In this document: positions 26,316 through 40,400 of the stretch, in pieces | Layout of the letters: every line of letters starts with the position of its first letter | Position numbering within the stretch: the first letter of the stretch is position 1 | Origin: Diatrype stigma | Lineage: Eukaryota; Ascomycota; Sordariomycetes; Xylariales; Diatrypaceae | DNA: 64,000 nucleotides | Assembly (NCBI GenBank): GCA_022225965.2 | Contig: JAKJXP020000043.1 | Coordinates: 62,001 to 126,000, forward strand | Direction: 5' to 3' | The notes under the pieces: model-generated | What the model was told of the DNA's origin: nothing | What the model saw: only the letters and a program-made list of their open reading frames with translations | Database searches by the model: none | Made by a program: the position numbers and the translations under genes

Positions 26316-28373
26316 TATAGCAGCTAGCTGTTGTTTGTTGTATTGCTTGGTGTGGTGGAAGCAAAAGCTTAGATAGCTATGTAGCTGATGCTAGTCGGGA
26401 TGGTGTGGTATTTAGTTTCTGGGGAAGCAGGGAAGAGAAGGGAAGACCCATCGATGATCTCAGAAGGCGAGGCATGAGGAACAATATATACGAGCAGGCG
26501 AGCAAGGCAGAGGGGGACGGTGAGGTGAATCATATATTTCTGGGTGTGGAAGCATGTATTCGGGTATCCTGGTATTCCGGTATCTCAACCCTGGCCTGGC
26601 AGGTAGACTAGAGACTAGGTATCGTCCCCACGGTGCCACGGGTACGGGGCCTTTCGGTAACGCATTCTACACTTTTCCAGGGTTGCCAGGTTGCAAGGTT
26701 CCTTTTCCCATCCCCCACCCCACGACCGCGCGCGCGCGCACGCACGTACTATTACGCACAAGAAGACAGCCAGACAGCCAGCCAGACAGCCAGCCCATCT
26801 GACCGCTGCTTCGCTCGTCGCAGGGGAGGGGAAGGGGGGGTCCCCTGGGTGTGAGTGGGTGTCAGCCTAGACCGCCTCGCGACCTGGGTGTAAGTCAGCC
26901 AGCCCACCCTACCACGTTCCGCGGAGCCCTGTCGACCAATCGTTCGGGCCACAGCTCATCAGAAAAGGGTTGTCCGGGTTGTCAAACAGACAGATAGTCA
27001 GAGACAAGGTCAGACTGGCCCCGAGATTTCCTATTTTCCTGAATAGGATAAATCTATTTTATCGCCATTTGGGCCCGAGACGGCGAGACGGGGCTCTATT
27101 CCAGGCCTATTATAGTCCCAGCCAACGCCTAACTAATAACGCTTTTCTTGACACTTCGCCGTAGCGGCCGTAGCCTGGGTCTGTCTGTCTGTTGTTTACC
27201 TAGTGTCGACAATGCGACAATGCGACAAAGAACCCCAGGAAAAAAAAAGAGAGAAAAAAATAAACCCCCCTGGCCCCCTCCTATGCCCCCTCTGCCCCCT
27301 CTGCCCCTCTCCGCCAATAACACCGACGGCGGCGACTAGAGATAAAAAAGTTCCAGGTTCCAAAAGAAGCCCAGAAGAATTATTCCTTGCGTGGGTGGGG
27401 GTATATTTTGGTATTATCTGGCGGCGCAGACACTTCCAGCCCTATCTTATCTGACTGCGACCTCGCCGAGAACTGCCGCGACAGGCAAGTCGCAAACCAA
27501 TGGGAGGTGGTAGTAGCAGCAGATAGAGAGCCAGCCCGGCCCGTTTCCAAATCCCTTCCTCGCTCGTAGGAATGGACTTGTTGCCTGCCTAGCGATAATC
27601 CATCCTGCCGACCTATTTATGACTTGGCTTACACACAGTAAGCCGAAGCCGCCGCAGTAGTAGCCGAGCAGCAATAGTACATAGTAATAACTCACGATGT
27701 AAGCTGTGGTAGCAGCAACGTTAACGTGTAACGAGTTCATTAATTAACCCAAATTGAGGTTCTATTTTAATTTTTACTCCTATCAGCTATTCGGGCACCC
27801 ACGTACGCACTATACGATCCGGATGCCCATTTCGGGATGGCTATCTAGTTGCGGTTAATTGATTTCCAATTTCCGGCGCGATCAAATATGAAGGGGGCGC
27901 TGTGGCGTTTCGGCATTGTAGCCCACGATACCACGGCGCACCGGCTGGCGCACGCACGCACACGCACACGCTCGCCCACGCATACACATCAGCTACATTA
28001 TTGAGATTACATTACATGGCATGACATTACATTGCTCCGTATATTAACGCGCACGCCGAGCGCGCATATCAAACGCGGATACAACTTTTTTCTTTCTTTT
28101 CTTTTTTTATTTGTTTTGGAAATCGATGCTATTTCGCGACAGACAACGGCCGCGGCGGGAGCACGGGGCGCACAGGCTGGCACTTCCGGGAGAGACCTCG
28201 GGCAGACAGGCAGACAGACAGACAGATATCTAGACAGGGGCTCCGCAAAGGAAGGAAGGGAAGGGAAGGGCCTTTTTCGGTTGCAAGGGTGAAGCTCTAG
28301 CTACATACCTAGGTAGCTACCTACCTGGCCATTTTCAGTCCCTACCTAGGTAGGTAGCTAGCATAGCTCCGTC

Positions 28374-28422
28374 TATACATACATACATACATACATACAT
28401 ACATACATACATACATACATAC
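28374..28422. repeat. (CATA)n microsatellite, about 12 units
   Basis: An uninterrupted tetranucleotide run immediately after a pair of inverted TACCTAGGTAGGTAGC-type blocks (28299-28363). Confidence 0.95.
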
Positions 28423-29040
28423 CTACAATACAAGGGCTTGTTTTTTCCAAGGCTCTTCCAAACCCGCCAGCCCGCTAGGCGGTATCTCTTCCCCGCGGCC
28501 CCCTTTGGGCAATGATCGGGCACTGACGAGAGAATCAAAGCACACTAGAAAGCACCCCTCCCTTCCCCTCCCCCTAGCTAAAACTAGCTGCAGCCCCTAT
28601 AAGGTAAAACGCGGATCGGATAGCTATCAGACAGACAGGCAGGCAGACAGGCAGACAGGCACCCGCTAATTTAGGTATCTGGCTAAGGTATGCAAGTGGC
28701 AGTGGCAGCGGCAGCGGCAGCGAGCACGTCGTGGTGGGCATCGGTTTGCTACTTCCATTCCGCTAGTTACGGTAGGCATCTTGGAAAGTACTTGATATGC
28801 GACTGGTCGTCCTGCAGCTAGATATTTTTTATTTATTTTTCATTTTTGTTTTTGTGATGGGGTTTTACTTTTTTTTTACTTTTTATTTTTTTCACTGTTT
28901 TGTGATCTGCTTCCCCACCGCTCGCTCTGCGGCTCCCGCTACTGCGTCTGCGCTTCCGCTTCCGCATCGGCATCTCTCCGCTGTCTCTTGTTGGGTGCGC
29001 TGCAGACCGACTCGACCTCAACACACCGTGACCTTATCTG

Positions 29041-29067
29041 AGATCGGAAGAGCACACNNNNNNNNNN
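29041..29067. other. Assembly artefact: Illumina adapter prefix plus 10-N gap
   Basis: Bases 29041-29057 read AGATCGGAAGAGCACAC, the start of the standard Illumina TruSeq adapter, and run straight into ten Ns (29058-29067). The sequence around the gap is therefore a scaffold join with untrimmed adapter, not biology. Nothing spanning 29030-29100 should be interpreted. Confidence 0.97.
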
Positions 29068-29071
29068 AACG

Positions 29072-29093
29072 CCCCCCCCCCCCCCCCCCCCCC
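29072..29093. repeat. 22-base poly-C tract beside the gap
   Basis: A run of 22 C directly after the N gap. It may be a genuine homopolymer that broke the assembly or a sequencing artefact; its length is not trustworthy. Confidence 0.8.
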
Positions 29094-32000
29094 TATTGGT
29101 ATAGTTTCACCTATTATCCGTGATCGCCTCTGTGCGTGCGTTGCGTGCTTTGCTTCGCTTCTGCTGTTACTACTATTACTACTACTGCTGCTGCTGTTAC
29201 TGCCACTGCTGCTGTTTTGCATGCTTGCATACGTCCGTAGCTAACTAGGTACTGACTTGCATGGATGTGTCAGTGCCGTGAGTTGGTGCCAGATCGGGTA
29301 TGTGTGATGTGCGCTATGTAAGGTGTAGGATTAGCTGGGCGGGCAACACTTCACGAGACAGAGAGTTCCGCGGGTGACTGGCGATAACGGTCGTAATATT
29401 GGCCGCCGTGGTTGTGGTGGTGGTGGTGGTGATGGTGGTAGCCCTAAACGGCTGTAAATCGGTTTCTTGTTTGACCTGACCGCATTTCCCGTCCCTGGGG
29501 ACCAATGCGAGCTTGCCATCGTGCTGACCGCCTGGGCCCTGGCTACAACGCATCGTATAGGTGGCACTCGTGGCCGGCGACAACTAACTTGCTTCTGTTT
29601 CCTGCGCGATGACAACCACCGCCCGCCAGCTAGTTCATCGAGTTTCCCTTCACAGGATCGGGATTATTTGCTGGCCACAGCATTCTGACTCACTCGCAAA
29701 CCAACGGACCGATGAATAGCTGGGTGGAGGAATGCATGATTGGGACGCCGCTGTCAATCATTCACTAGCCACCGCGTGTATACGTAGTAAGGATGCAGTA
29801 ACTATAGTAACTACCTAGTCATCTAGGCAGTGCTTCCATCCAATCGCTCTCGCTCCCCCCTTTTTCCATTTCGCCTTCTAGAATGATTCACCCGCGTTGT
29901 ATCGGGACACCATCACCAGTCGATTTGAATCTCCTCATTTGGTTTGATTATTCAACCAACGGCCTGCTTTTACTACGTAGTACTCCAGGCAGCTCTTGAT
30001 CCTTAATATTGATCCCTCATTACTCAGCCCTGGCGTTTGAACATGCCCTATCACGACTGTCGCCTGGCTCGCTGCTGACTATTCAACCGCACCTCCGTGA
30101 TAACATCATCATCAATCATCATCAACACTCACGTCAGCCCCGGCCGGCTGTACGCCATGATTAGGTACATAGGCACTCCCGCAATTTAGCACGTTGTCAG
30201 CCAGGAGCGCGCCATGTGGCTTGGCTACCCTCTCTTTTCCCCGTGGGCACTTTCCCCGTGTGGTACTTTCGTGAAGGGGACGGCACAGAGTCAGCGTTGT
30301 GTTACCTGATATTTCGATCTGGGCATTGTTCTGCTTTTCCCCCATCTCGCTTTTTGTGCGCTGGTGCAAATTGCTTCGCCATGTCCTGCGGCCGCGCGCT
30401 GCAACCTCGACCATCCCCGCCCCCTTTTTCCTTGGCCCGACGGCTACATAGTATATTTGCATTTTTCTGGCAACGCAGCACCGACTGTCCAAAACAAGAC
30501 ATGCATTGCAGTCTTCGGGGGTGGTGGCAGAAAGCCACTGACCTCATTCTCGCCTAACAAGACACCAAAGCAGCTTCACAGGGGATACGCGGATGTATGA
30601 TCGCGACCACCCTGTTTTCTTTTTTTGTTTGCAGGGCCCGATATTAGAACAGCCGTAGGAAGACATACCCGCCGCAAAATTCCCGGTGGATCAATCTGTT
30701 AATATAAAGGAGCCCATGCCTTACTGACTAACACTTAAAGAACGTGACAGTCTAACCTGAAAGGGCACCCAAGCAATCCTGATCCTCTCATCCGGCCATC
30801 CTCTAGGAAGCCGAGGTGTTTCGGTGTGTGCACAGGTTCGTGTAAGTTCCAAAAAGATCGCAGCCACAACGGCGCGATTGCCGGCACCCACGCCACGATC
30901 TGGGAAGAAAACAGCGACGCCGCATCGAGGCCATCGACAAAAGCAACGTAGCACAAACGGTTGTGGTGGTTCGTGTTTGTGGTGTTTGTTTCATCCTTGA
31001 CTCAACCGGGGCTTATTTCTCGAGACAAAAGCCACGAATCGCAGTCGTGGCAACGGTGGGAGACCTATTCTACTTCCTTACGCATACATTATACATAGTT
31101 AGCCTTAGTCACATAGTCAATTCCATATTACACGGCTGACAGACACGCTTCTGCTGTGTGCGGGTTTGCGATTCGAATTCTCCCGGGGCACACAAAATTG
31201 CCTTGTGCAGCGTCAGCTTGGCAGTCTAGAAGGCTGATGGAAGGCCAGGAAGGCTTCTATGTAATTTGGCCGAGCGTACCCCGAGGCAGCCCGAGGGCAG
31301 AACTGCGGCGATCGATCGCGAGAAAAAACCGTTGTTTCGGCTCGCCTGCAAGTTGCAACCCCCGGTCTGGGGGTGGAGCTCCTCTGATCCTCGCCTATGG
31401 ACGGCCGTACGGATGTGTCTTGGATTCACATCCATCCGCAGATTACCTACTCGGTCGGGTAGGAACATAGCGAGAGGGCTCGCGCACAGAGCTTCGGTCT
31501 CGGGTCAATGCGATCCTTGGGCAGATGCATTTTGATTTGATAATCCTGTCGGCCAACCGGGGAGGTATGTCGCCATTCCACATCGGAATTCATTTTGCGG
31601 CCACCAACCTAGCGAATTACCCCTTTTCCTCATATCGCACATGTGTACGTAGTCAAATACATAGCATAGTACCTAGTCAGGTTGCAGTTGCCGAACCAAC
31701 GCGAGAGGCGCGGTCCATCGTCTAGAAGGTTGGCGTTTGCGTCCAGTCAGCCATTCGTAAGGTTTGGTTGGCTAAATAGTCAGTTGGTTGGGCAGTAGAT
31801 GCTGTCTCGAACCCTCGTGATGGGCTGTGATCAACGTTATCCAGCGTCTGGCCCTTTTCGCGGAATGGGTGAAATCGCATCTCACAGGCTGACAGGTCGA
31901 CAGGTTGAGAGCTTAAGAGGGACCCAAGGGAATCCCATTCGTGAGACATGGACGATCTTATCGTCCGATGGATTCCAGGCCCTCGGGACGTCCCCACAAT

Positions 32001-35000
32001 CACGAGGCGGCCAGGCTTCCCCGAGAATACCAATCAAACGGTTGGGCCCGCAAAAAGATGGAAGAGGAAGACCCGCGTGCACGCGACGCGGGACGGAGCA
32101 AGGTGAGCTGAGCCCCGGCTCGGTTGGGGGCACATCCAAGAGTCCACGCAAGCCGGGATGGCGATGCCTAAACACCCAAGAGCATGGACATACATGGTTC
32201 AGCGACGCGTCCAGCGCCCTGGGACGCTTCTTCATTTCACTAGAAGAGAAAACGTGGTCGCTCGCGATCACCATGATGATCAGAGCGTTTTCGCGGGGAG
32301 GCAGGGGAGGCAGGGTATTGGTTCTCTGGGACATGGATCGTCTGGGAAGGGTCGCTTCTTAATTTAGGCCCGGTTTCCCGGAAATCCGCTCGATGGAAGA
32401 AAAAATAGCGAGAAAAGGCCGGCTAAAAACTGATGGACTGGCTGATTTGCAGTTCCTCCCTGCCGGCCTGCCTCATCCAGCGAAGCTTATAACTAAGAGG
32501 TCCTATATATTGCTGCGAAAATAGCCGTTGACTTTGTCCAGATATGGTCACCGCGGATATGTATGTTACCTCGCCAAACTCCCGGCTATCTCATCCGTAC
32601 ATACTTACCTGATCAGTCCTCAGACAAAATAATCATACCTTCTTCCATGTCGTGCCGTGATTGTTTGGAAAAGGTATGCCATAACTATTGATTCTGCTGA
32701 CTCCTACGAATCATCCGAATTTTATCAACACTCCAGTAACTACGGGTCGGCACTTGACAAATCGTACCTGTTGATTTCATCAGATATCACATCAAGCTGT
32801 GAGAAGGTTGCGATCAAATCCCCATTTCTAATATCGCTTTGCTGTCCCCCCACGTGCCTACATATAGTGATTGCAGCTAGATTCGTGCATAGCATAGCGT
32901 AAGGCTGCCCAAGCGTGCTATTAAGTATCCCCCCCGCCCACCAGTGCGGGTGGGCTACATAGGTCACTAGAATGGAGTCAGCTGATCACTCAGCTACCTA
33001 TAGATGTGAAATGTGAATAAGGCCTGGAGCCCATCAGGTAGCATCGCGGCAGTAAACAAGGTTGCATGCATATGGCTAGCTCGCTGTTTCGTCCCAATTT
33101 CAGCGGGCTATCATTATGGGCTAGCCAGCAGCCCAAACCTGCCGAGCTGACCGTTTTGTTCCCACACGGGAAGGGTGAGGCTTCAGCTGGCTGTGTGCTT
33201 GCTTACATATTCCACAGGGTTCGTCAATGAGCGTCTCTTCCTTCCTGACTACAAAGGATCTCTTGTTTCAGAGACGTCTTGCACCGATACATAGACGGCC
33301 AACAGCACCCTAAACTCTTACCTTGCTCTCCTTAGCCAAATGACCCACCACCCCCTATCCCCCACCTACACCACTACTACCATATCAACACCAGCTACGT
33401 AGGCCCGTCAGCTGCCACTCAGCTCTACCTAATGAGAGACCATCGTGTAGTCTTATCGCTGTAAGTAGTGGGACCTTGGCAGGCTTCTATTCTTGTGTTT
33501 TAAGGTAGGGACCGTGTTCTGCCATGTTACGGGACCGAACGAACCCCACGCATGCGGGGAGTGAAGAGTGAAAGTGGGCTGGGGGGTGTGGGAGTAAGTT
33601 GCCCAGACAGAAGACGCTGGCGTAAGCTAAGATGGAAATCCGGGGGTCCTCGATCGAGTCGTAGGTCTCAGGTGTGAAGGTCCGGTGGAAGAAAGCAGTT
33701 CCGTGTACCGGTTTAGCATCGGTCGCTGCCACCGGCGTTCGTACCACCTTCTTGTAGCTGTTGCTGCTGGCGCGGGCTCCCTTTTGTGAAACGACCTTCT
33801 CGAGTTCGTTACATACTGCTTATTGCCCATGGCACAAGTTTGAGCATAATGGATTGATGGATTGAAACCAAATATCATACATTATCAAAACATCTTTGAT
33901 ATATACATAACTAATGACTGATTCGAAAGAGATGCCCGAGCCGCCGAGTCTAGCTTGACAGATGATTTATGTAGATCCGGGTGAGTCAGAACGCATCTGA
34001 TAATACGCGCCTGACGAATTCTGGGGGAAAGGGGAGCACGGCATGATTATGGCAGTGTGACTCGATAAGACCGAGGCTTCTCGGCGAAGTGCCTCGGTGA
34101 GAAGAGGGGGGTAAAAGATGACTGCTCTCGTCTCCTCGTATGCCTGCCTCTCACTCACTCACTCCGCCTCCTCGGCCAAGATACGCCACATCCGCCATGC
34201 CCAGCATATTATCGCCCATTCAACCAGTAAATGCGTTTGGGTGGTGCTGCGTTTTCCTCTCTTCCCGAGACACCCGGCTGTATGATGGGGGGCCTACGGG
34301 AAGTCCGTCACCGTATATGTAGTGATCGAATACCCATCTACGGCTGGCTCATACCGTACGTACGCACAGGGGACTAACAGTCAACAGTAGGACCGAGTAG
34401 GCTATCACCGGTATCACGACGGCCACCAAGTTCTCTCTTCCGAAGCTCGTTGGGGTCTGTCTCGGATTGCTTAGAAGCTGTGCGCTCACTTCACCTATGT
34501 TTGCTTGCTGCACTTGCATGTCTCGGCTTCTAGCTTCTAGAAGGAAAAACAGGAGCGAACGTCGTCCGAAGAACGTCCGATTCGTTGAAGCCATGCAAGC
34601 TGGGGTAGTGAGGAGCGTTAGGTATAAACGCGTATTACAGAGGCAATCATCTGCCAATAGTCAGAAGAAAGATGGGCAAATAGAGGAGACACGAACGTTT
34701 CAATGAATAGATAGTTAGACAACCAAGAATCTCCTCCGTGAACCTCTTTACATAGCGGATCTCCGAAGCCACGATCCTCGGCTCAGAACAAACCCCCATC
34801 CGCAGTTCAACCAGTAACGAAAGGCGATAGGGCCCTTGACTTATAGAAAAACTAGGGAGATATCGGGATGTCTAGTTAGAACTGAGGCGCCTGGATACGA
34901 TCCGATCCTGCGCTGTGCTGTGCTGTGCTGTGCGGTGCGCATGTGCGTGGCAAGCCTACATGGGTAGATACCTACTATAGATACATACGCTGGAGTATAA

Positions 35001-37265
35001 GCGGTAGGTACCTACATCTTGTATTGCAAGGTATACATGGGCGATGATGTTGTGGCAGCGACGCTGCACTGGAACGTCGCGGAGAATGTTTCTGGAAGGA
35101 AGAGACACAGCGGGTGCGCGAACGTCCGTCCCGCTTTATTGGCGTTGACCTAAAAGTCACCTAAGGAGCTATTGGGAATGTACAGGCGAGAAGCGGATAG
35201 GGGGGGCAGCCACCGCTTGGTCGCTGGCTGCAGAATGTCGCGATGGTTCCGCTTAATGTGCTGCATATTATATAACATATACCCTCTAGCCGACTATTAG
35301 AATACAAATAGGGGTTTCCGGGGGATCCACGAACATCACCAAAGCCAAGAGCTACGTCAGTCCCGTCGGAGTTACATGCCTATGGGATACAGAAGAATTG
35401 TGCTGTACATCGCTGCTATTGGAGTGGGCGTTGCTGCGGGCGATGTCGGCACTCGCGAGTCTACCCACCTGTGCGGGTTGTGGGTTGCGTCCTGCGATAA
35501 AGGAAACATAACGTTCATCACAGAAAGGGCCTTGGATCTGGTTTATCACCAGCTAGCGTGGATATGAAGCAATCTCTAACCCTATCATGATCAGCTAATA
35601 CTGCAGAAGTCATGCTCTATATTGTCATATGTTGTGATGTGAAGACTTGGAGAAGAGAGGAGCTTAGTTCGCTATAACTACCTCCTGACTCATGTATTGT
35701 ACAATACGATGATAGGTAAAGAGGAGCAAAGCGGGAGGTGCGCACAGGCGTTACCCCCCACCTTGGACCGACGGTTGAAGCCCAATTGTTCTCGACATGG
35801 GGGGTGGGCGTCGGACCCCTGCAGATGCCCTCTCGTGTATCTGGGGAATCTGATTTGCCCCGACGCCCGGTCCCATCACAAAGTTACAAAGCTGCCATCA
35901 GGGAAGCCCAGAGTTACATATTGGTCTCGGGAGTCTGGATAGGAGCTTCTTCCAATTCAAATGAGAGAATCTGGATCAATCAGCTGGGATTGGCGGGCGG
36001 GCATTATATACCCTCGGACGGACTGCCGGATCCAGGATCGTCACTGCGTACGTACATACGTACATAAACATCTATCACCATGATCCCTCACCTGCGGCCT
36101 GCGCCTGCGATAACGATCTATGTAGCTCCTGCCTATGGCGGCTACGAGCATCTCGCGGTTCGTTGAGACGATCCCGTCGCCTATTTCTACCGGCTTTCTT
36201 TCATTATCTTTTCTTTTTCCCTTGTCCTCCTTCCGAGCGCTGCAATGTGAAACAAACAGGTCCCAGCCCAGGGACTAGGTATGGACGCACTCGAGCGTTG
36301 CATCTGGAGCCACCGCAACGCGATCATGTTGTATATATCACATTTTATGGCAACCTCTGCGTCAGACGCGAACCTGCGATAGGCGGCAAGCCGAACGAGT
36401 CGCTGCCATTAGTGCCCCAGATATGATATGGCACCGGGGCCCCAGTCCGCCAGTGTACGTACCCAAGATAGTCAAGCCATATATGCAGCAGCGGCAGCAG
36501 TTCTTCAACGGGCGTCTCCGCAGCTAGCCAGCCAGCCGCTTGGAGATACCGGAATCGGGTGCATCACGGAGCTCGACGTGACATGGCTCCCGACTGTGTG
36601 CTTCACGGGCCGGTCGTTCTTCTTGCCCTCGAGAAACCCTCGCAACCCCCGTGATCTTCCGATTCTCAGTCAAATCGTAGAAGACATAGGTAGGCAGACA
36701 GGCAGAAGGCAGGGAAGCAAGTTAAAGGAATCTATTGTAGACTTAACTATTAGTGATGTGATTGATGCTCACGATGTGTTCGGCACATACAATAATGGGG
36801 CCCGTCTGACGATACGCGACGGCTCATCACGTCGCCTATGCCGTTTTAAGCTTAAACATCCCAGGGGTGCCCTACCAGCCCTACTTATAGCATGTGTCTT
36901 ATTGACGAGGTCGACGATGCCCAAGAGGGCATGTGACGGCATCACGGCTTTCGTACCCGCTTTGTCACGAGTTGTCTTTTGTAGCATAATACCTTTTGCG
37001 TCTCACCCTGAAGATTGGTATCACCCAAGGTCATCCGCCTCTTCATCAGGTCTGGTGTTGGCAATCATGTGCAGTTATCGTATTTATCGCAAGAAGATGG
37101 AGGGGATTATTTCGTCGTTCGAGTGTCAGAAATCCTAGCACACATCCATATAGAACAGATATAAGCCCATATCACGCAAGTATATATGCTTGGCTAAATG
37201 ATTGTAAAGATAATGTTAGTCCTATATGGAAACAGAGATATTCAGTAAAGACTACATATGAAGCT

Positions 37266-37401
37266 ATTGCGTGGCTAATGCCCTAATAGCACTACCCACA
37301 CCTAAGCAACCGCCTTCTAGCACTCCATCTATTTAGATTCCTTTAAATCTATATTATTAATTTCTTTCTTACAGTTATTTTTTGTTTTGCACCTGTAATA
37401 A
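37266..37401 (+). repeat. Copia 5' LTR (136 bp)
   Basis: It aligns without gaps to 43169-43304 over 136 bp, with 18 differences, all of them transitions. Unlike the interior it keeps many CA and TG dinucleotides in its first 65 bases. Confidence 0.9.
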
Positions 37402-40400
37402 ATTATAAATCCCTTATACGTTTTCGTTTAATTATAACGATTTAAATTTTTCTTTATTAATCCGATTTATTAAAAAAGTAATTATATTCTTTTAAAAAGC
37501 GAAATTATCGCATTAAATACGAATACGCTTATAATTTCCAAAAACGAAGCTATCGTTTTCTAAATCGATTATAATCGAAAAATAATACGAATAATTAAGT
37601 ATTCGATTATTTAACCTTATATACGGATTTTTTACGAGAATACGAATCGATATATTATATTCTCATTAGATTTAAACGAATTTTATAATTTAAAATTCGG
37701 GCATTGCATATATCCAAATGCGAATATTCGTATTAATTAAAATATTATTCAATATAGCAAATTTTACAGCAAAATCGCATTAATTATATACGATTCATAT
37801 TAAGGAAAATATTTTCGATTAGGCAGTATTAACCAAATACCTATTTTTAAGATTCTTATAATTTAATAACTTAATTAATTCATATTAAAATACATTTTAT
37901 TCGTAAGTTTCCTTTACGAATTTAAAAGGTAATAAATTATTAGCGATAATTTTTATAAGCCGCTTTTATTATTTACGGATAAATAAAACCGCTTAATATA
38001 AAATTAATAAATTTAATTTTTTCTTTTTTAAATAAATACCGAAACTTATTCGATATTTTTTACCGCGTTGAAATAAATTATTACCGCGTAATAATTAACG
38101 CCGAAAATTAAATAAAAAGATTAATTAAAAAGAATTAATATTAAAGGTTAAAAAGATTGGCTTAAAAAATATAAACCCTTTACCGTTTAATATTTTGTTA
38201 TAATAAGGTATTGCCGCTTTTCGGTTTTTGCCGGGCCGATTATTGTTTTAATTGCTTATTAATAAAAGTTTCGCCGCATTTTGGTTTTTTGCCAAATCAA
38301 ATTTTGTTTTAATTGCTATTAATAAAGGTTTTGCCGTTTTTTAATTGCTGCTAGGTTTTATAATAAGTAATAGTTTTATTATTACTTTTTTAAAAATGCT
38401 TTTTCTTAAAAATAAGGAAAATTTTCGGGATTAAAAAAAATCCGTTCTGGATAATGCCGAATATTGCGGCTTTAAATACTTTTATTATACAAATGTTCCC
38501 AAATCGGAAAATAAAGATATCTTTTCGGCGATTCTTCTTTAAAAAAAGCAACGCATTTATACGCGTATTTTATTAACGTCCTTTATACGGTAAGTAATGC
38601 CGAAATTAAAAAATATAAGCTACGATCGAAAGAAAATAAAAAACCCGTTCGAAATTTTCATATTTATTTATAAATTAATATTAACGGCTTCGGAATTTAA
38701 TAAATACGCCTTAACCATTTAATGGATAAATATAATCCTAAAGGCTAATATAATTCTAAAAAACTTTAACGTTTTATTCGTATAATAAACGAAAAAGTTA
38801 AAATAATTCGGAATAAAGCAATTCGAAAACTTCTAATTATTCCTTTTAATATTAAAGATTAAGACCCGATATTCCGAATAATACCGCATAATCGAATAAA
38901 AGATTTTTTATAACGAATTAAAATAAAAGGAATTTCAAAAGGAAATTTATCGATTAACGGCTTTCGAATTTATTAATACTAAACTTATGTTCCTAATTAT
39001 AACGAACAAAGCTACGGAAATAATAAGCAATAATAACATTACTCCAAAAAGCTTTTAATTTATTCGTAAATATCGATAAAAACAAAATAAATTATGCCTT
39101 ATATATAAGGAAATAAAGTATTATTCTTATTGTTTAGGTTATAACGGGTATTATTCGGATAGTCCGGAAAAATGCTAAATGCTTTATTCCGAATGCCGGT
39201 AAAAATAAATAAAAAATCGGGCAGCAACCGGAATTGCCCTTTTTCCGAATATACCGTCGAAGGGAATATTAAATATAAAAACGGACTTAAATGCTATAAT
39301 ATCATAACTTATTCGAAATATATTTATAAACGATTTGGAAATTGGCAAGTACATTTTTAATAACCTTAAGTGGTTTATATTATACGAACCGCTTAATAAA
39401 TCCGAATTAATGGCATCGTCGAATAACGACGATATCAAATACGTTAATATAAGCGTTATAAATTATTAGGTTTATATTAACATAAGGGATATTATTAAGA
39501 TAACTTATAATAATATTTAATACTTCCCGATTGCGCCTTATAACTTAATAAATTCGGAAATTTTCCGGAATAACGGCATTATTTTTAATAAATACGGAAA
39601 TCGTTTAATTAATAAAAAAACCGGCGATAAATTCATTAATATATAATAAATATATAACGTTAAGGTTATTCCAATTATTTCCGTTCTTAACCCCTTATTT
39701 ATATAAATAATATCCTTTATAACGATTAATTTCCATTAAATGCATAAAAAATTCATATATGCCAGTTACGAACGCGTATAAAAGGCATGTATTACCCGAA
39801 GGCTTATATTTCCGATACCGAAGGATATAACTTATAAAATATGCCTATAAACGAAAATATAGCGGCAAATAAATAAAAAGCAAATCATTCTTATAACTTG
39901 CTTCTTATAAGTTATACATTTCGATATACATAAAATAAAACCGATAAATATTATAGGATATAAATATTTCGTTATATTAATTAATAAATATATCGGTTTT
40001 AAATAAGTTAAATTTGCCCGTAAAAAGAAAGAAATCTATCGTTTGATTTAAAAATAAATAATCGAAATTAAACGTTAAGACGTATATAAAATTTAAATTT
40101 TTTAGTCTAATAAAAATTGGGAATTTACCGGTACCAATAATAATATAAACGAATTCCTAAATTAAAAAGATATACAGTAATAAAAAATAATCCCTTATAT
40201 ACCGGAATAAAACGCATACGGAAAAAATAAAATAAAGCTTATTATTATCCCCTTCCGTTCGGCAATAAATTAAGCCGAATTATTTCATTTCTTATGGCCG
40301 TATATTAAAAAGTATGTTATAAAGCTAATAAATATGTTTCCATTTCGTTATAACAAAGGTAATAAATACTTTTAAGCCAAGTTAATTCGAAGCCTAAATA

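Larger units (their letters stand above)
26183..37265. other. Gene-poor 11-kb intergenic region
   Basis: No coding region is supportable. It contains several tetranucleotide arrays (CAGA/CAGC types near 26762-26800, 28200-28230 and 28625-28665; CATA at 28374), a CACG-rich run near 27950, an A-rich/C-rich stretch near 27238-27310, an assembly gap with adapter (29041-29067), a CTGTG repeat near 34913-34930 and many TACCTAGGTA-like motifs. The longest frame (36428-37138, +, 236 codons) has no recognisable domain and atypical composition, so I do not call it. Confidence 0.55.

Noticed and set aside
29072..29093. Poly-C tract as a biological signal
   Set aside because: Sits directly beside an adapter and an N gap, so it cannot be separated from assembly error.
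31799..32362. 187-codon + strand and 150-codon - strand overlapping frames
   Set aside because: Both strands are open over the same GC-balanced stretch with no motifs; neither looks coding.
36428..37138. 236-codon open frame on the + strand next to the Copia element
   Set aside because: No domain, composition or codon bias typical of neighbouring genes, no matching splice extension. Could be chance in a long intergenic region; transcript data would decide.
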